Shown here one piece after another: positions 57,914 to 59,252 of a stretch of DNA of 59,252 nt. The position numbers and the translations under genes were made by a program. Each line of letters begins with the position of its first letter. Position 1 is the first letter of the stretch. This stretch comes from Lentisphaeria bacterium (lineage in GTDB: Bacteria > Verrucomicrobiota > Lentisphaeria > Victivallales > UBA1829): NCBI GenBank assembly GCA_003526375.1, contig DPDG01000058.1, positions 1 to 59,252 of the forward strand. Reading direction: 5' to 3'. The notes beneath the pieces are model-generated. The model was not told the DNA's origin and did not search any database. It saw only the letters and a list, made by a program, of their open reading frames with translations.

Positions 57914-58991
57914 TGAAAAACCTCCTTTGTTTCATTTTTTCTGTTGATTCTCGTATGATCAGTTGCGGCACAACTGTCGCAAAACAGCCTTTCATCTCCT
58001 TTTCCGGGTGATTGATCTTCTCCAGCAGGAGATCGACGATCATTTTGGATTGAAGTTCATAGTTTTCATCCACCGTTGTCAATGCGGGAGCGGTATATCG
58101 GGAAAATTTTTCATTGTCATATCCCACAAGCATAACATCCCGCGGACAGGATTTGCCTGCCGCTTCCAGCGCTTTGATGAATGCAAGCGAGACAAGGTCG
58201 TTCATTCCGATGATTCCGTCTATTTTTTCCGGGATGACGTCATGTTCGATAAAACGGGAGATGCTTTCCTCCGAAACTTCCCTTTGCTGAATGAAGTCTT
58301 TCCGGGTGGTGATGATATGCAGTTCCCTTTCCGGGTATCCCAGCTCTTCCATGGCGCGGCGGTAGCCTGCTTCATGCTGAAGGGTTGTTTTCCATAAACT
58401 CTGCCCTCGCACAAAGGCGATTTTCCTGGCACCCTGCTCATGAAGATGCCTGACCGCCTGATATGTTGATGCAGCCCGGTCGATGTTGATGTAAGAAGCA
58501 TCGGGATGGTTTGGAGCGTCGATAAAAACAACCTTGTCGAGAGTGTCGGAGAAAAGCCTTTTGAACTCCTCCTCCATTCCCGGATAATCGTGGGAAAGGC
58601 AGACCACGCCGTCCACGCCGTGCTGCATGAAGATATCATAGTTCCGGCGTAGATTTTCCAGCGAATCGTGAGCCTCCCCGATCATGCAGCGGTACCCGCG
58701 GAGAGTCGCTTCATGCTCAATTCCCTCCAGAATGCGGAATCGCGGAATCGCGGCGTGGCTGTCTATGAGAATGCCGATCACCTTGCTGGCGCGTCCTGCG
58801 AGAGTCTTGGCGCTGATGTTCGGCTGATAATCCATTTCCCTGGCTGTCCTGCGGATTTTTTCCGCAATCTCCTCACTGAAACGGACCGTACCGCTTCCGC
58901 CTGCGGAAAGCACTGCCGCCACCGTAGCCTTGGAGACTCCCAGTCTATGTGCAATATCTATCAGCCTTGTTTTTTTTGCATGCCTGATCAT
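57897..58991 (-). CDS. LacI-family transcriptional regulator
   Basis: A 364-residue protein with a LacI helix-turn-helix (LIDIAHRLGVSKATVAAVLS), hinge near residue 60 and a sugar-binding-type core (IGILIDSHAAIPRFRILEGIE, HGVDGVVCLSHDYPGMEEE, DVMLVGYDNEKFSRY). It is clearly paralogous to the LacI protein at the left edge of the window along its whole length. It heads the LacI-pseudopilin-hydrolase operon and has its own strong promoter with a palindromic operator between -10 and start. Confidence 0.94.
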   Translation of the reverse strand: MIRHAKKTRLIDIAHRLGVSKATVAAVLSAGGSGTVRFSEEIAEKIRRTAREMDYQPNISAKTLAGRASKVIGILIDSHAAIPRFRILEGIEHEATLRGYRCMIGEAHDSLENLRRNYDIFMQHGVDGVVCLSHDYPGMEEEFKRLFSDTLDKVVFIDAPNHPDASYINIDRAASTYQAVRHLHEQGARKIAFVRGQSLWKTTLQHEAGYRRAMEELGYPERELHIITTRKDFIQQREVSEESISRFIEHDVIPEKIDGIIGMNDLVSLAFIKALEAAGKSCPRDVMLVGYDNEKFSRYTAPALTTVDENYELQSKMIVDLLLEKINHPEKEMKGCFATVVPQLIIRESTEKMKQRRFFNENEA

Positions 58992-59009
58992 CGTTTCTCT
59001 CTTTTTAGT

Positions 59010-59025
59010 GATTGACCGGTCAATC
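59010..59025. promoter_or_regulatory. LacI operator (16-bp perfect palindrome)
   Basis: GATTGACCGGTCAATC is perfectly symmetrical around CG and lies between the -10 box and the start of the LacI gene. The ACCGGT core is shared with the site in front of the paralogous LacI gene at 1790-1803. Confidence 0.7.
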
Positions 59026-59039
59026 GGGTTCTGTCTTTA

Positions 59040-59067
59040 ATTATAATCAAATCCTTTGTTTTGTCAA
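59040..59067 (-). promoter_or_regulatory. Promoter of the LacI-pseudopilin-hydrolase operon
   Basis: On the minus strand a perfect TTGACA (59062-59067), 16 bp, and a perfect TATAAT (59040-59045). Boxes and spacing are the same as in front of the left-edge LacI gene. Confidence 0.8.
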
Positions 59068-59084
59068 GAGGGGGAAAGGAAAAA

Positions 59085-59186
59085 ATGGAGAAAATTTTCT
59101 TCCGGAGTGACGCGATCTGCGAAACGTTGAGAAACGGCAGGCTGGTCCGCCGGGAGCAGGTGATTCTCTCCTGCCGCGGAGTATGA
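59085..59186 (+). CDS. Possible small protein (33 residues)
   Basis: An ATG preceded by GGGGGAAAGGAAAAA opens a 33-codon frame (starts MEKIFFRSDAICETLRNGR) divergent from the LacI gene. It is followed at once by the hairpin ATGAGGG/CCCTCAT (59183-59203) and a second stem (CGTCCGT-GGCGGT with ACCGCT-ACGGACG, 59213-59242). I recognise no family, and no good plus-strand promoter is visible, so it may be chance. Confidence 0.25.
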   Translation: MEKIFFRSDAICETLRNGRLVRREQVILSCRGV

Positions 59187-59252
59187 GGGTGCGCTGCCCT
59201 CATGTTCTTTCCCGTCCGTGGCGGTTCCACCGCTAACGGACGAGGAACGAAG

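Overview
The window reads as a chromosomal piece of a Gram-negative bacterium of the PVC superphylum, most likely a Lentisphaerota/Victivallis-type gut anaerobe (inference). The grounds are lpxK (lipid A, hence an outer membrane), seven pseudopilin genes with the FTLIELL-type N-terminus and a C-terminal H-X9-DG motif, several large secreted glycosidase-like proteins, and many AraC/LacI regulators beside them. No phage, transposase, CRISPR array or rRNA was seen; there is one tRNA (Pro, TGG).

Layout. 1-1.8 kb: LacI regulator and pseudopilin, running off the left edge. 1.95-7.7 kb (minus): housekeeping genes lpxK, a D-aminoacylase-like gene, a helical secreted protein, then rpmF-plsX-fabH with a terminator. 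7.8-26.1 kb: carbohydrate loci in which AraC regulators sit beside pseudopilin genes, each followed by a secreted hydrolase-like gene (TIM-barrel/LamG type, DUF4091/GH123-like, DUF4838), plus a cytoplasmic GH63-like enzyme and an FAD oxidoreductase. 26.1-29.3 kb: an AraC gene divergent from two coupled Gfo/Idh/MocA dehydrogenases. 29.4 kb: tRNA-Pro. 29.5-39.3 kb (minus): a tightly packed run of nine genes (LeuA-like synthase, dgt-like, a GT39-like membrane protein, rlmN, an ankyrin lipoprotein, a PfpI protein, tgt, a LysR regulator, a YgjP protease), most joined by 4-bp overlaps. 39.4-43.8 kb: an AraC fragment, then an arginine:agmatine antiporter and an AdiA-type arginine decarboxylase with a clear terminator. 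43.8-50.8 kb (minus): pseudopilin, FMN-binding protein and another pseudopilin-hydrolase pair. 50.9-54.9 kb (plus): AraC, tsaD, a gph-type phosphatase and an M20 amidohydrolase. 55.1-59 kb (minus): LacI-pseudopilin-hydrolase, a paralogous copy of the left-edge arrangement.

The main observation is twofold. First, a regulator / H-X9-DG pseudopilin / secreted hydrolase cassette recurs across the window, suggesting that each hydrolase is made together with its own pseudopilin. Second, four of the seven pseudopilin genes carry a repeated element of about 200-350 bp between their start codon and the true FTLIELL signal. Each unit starts with a degenerate copy of the FTLIELL codons, ends in an inverted repeat built from the same codons, has a length divisible by three, and keeps the reading frame open. 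Two copies lie in opposite orientation around an AraC gene, so inversion or gene conversion between pseudopilin genes is possible. I know of no described system that matches this element.
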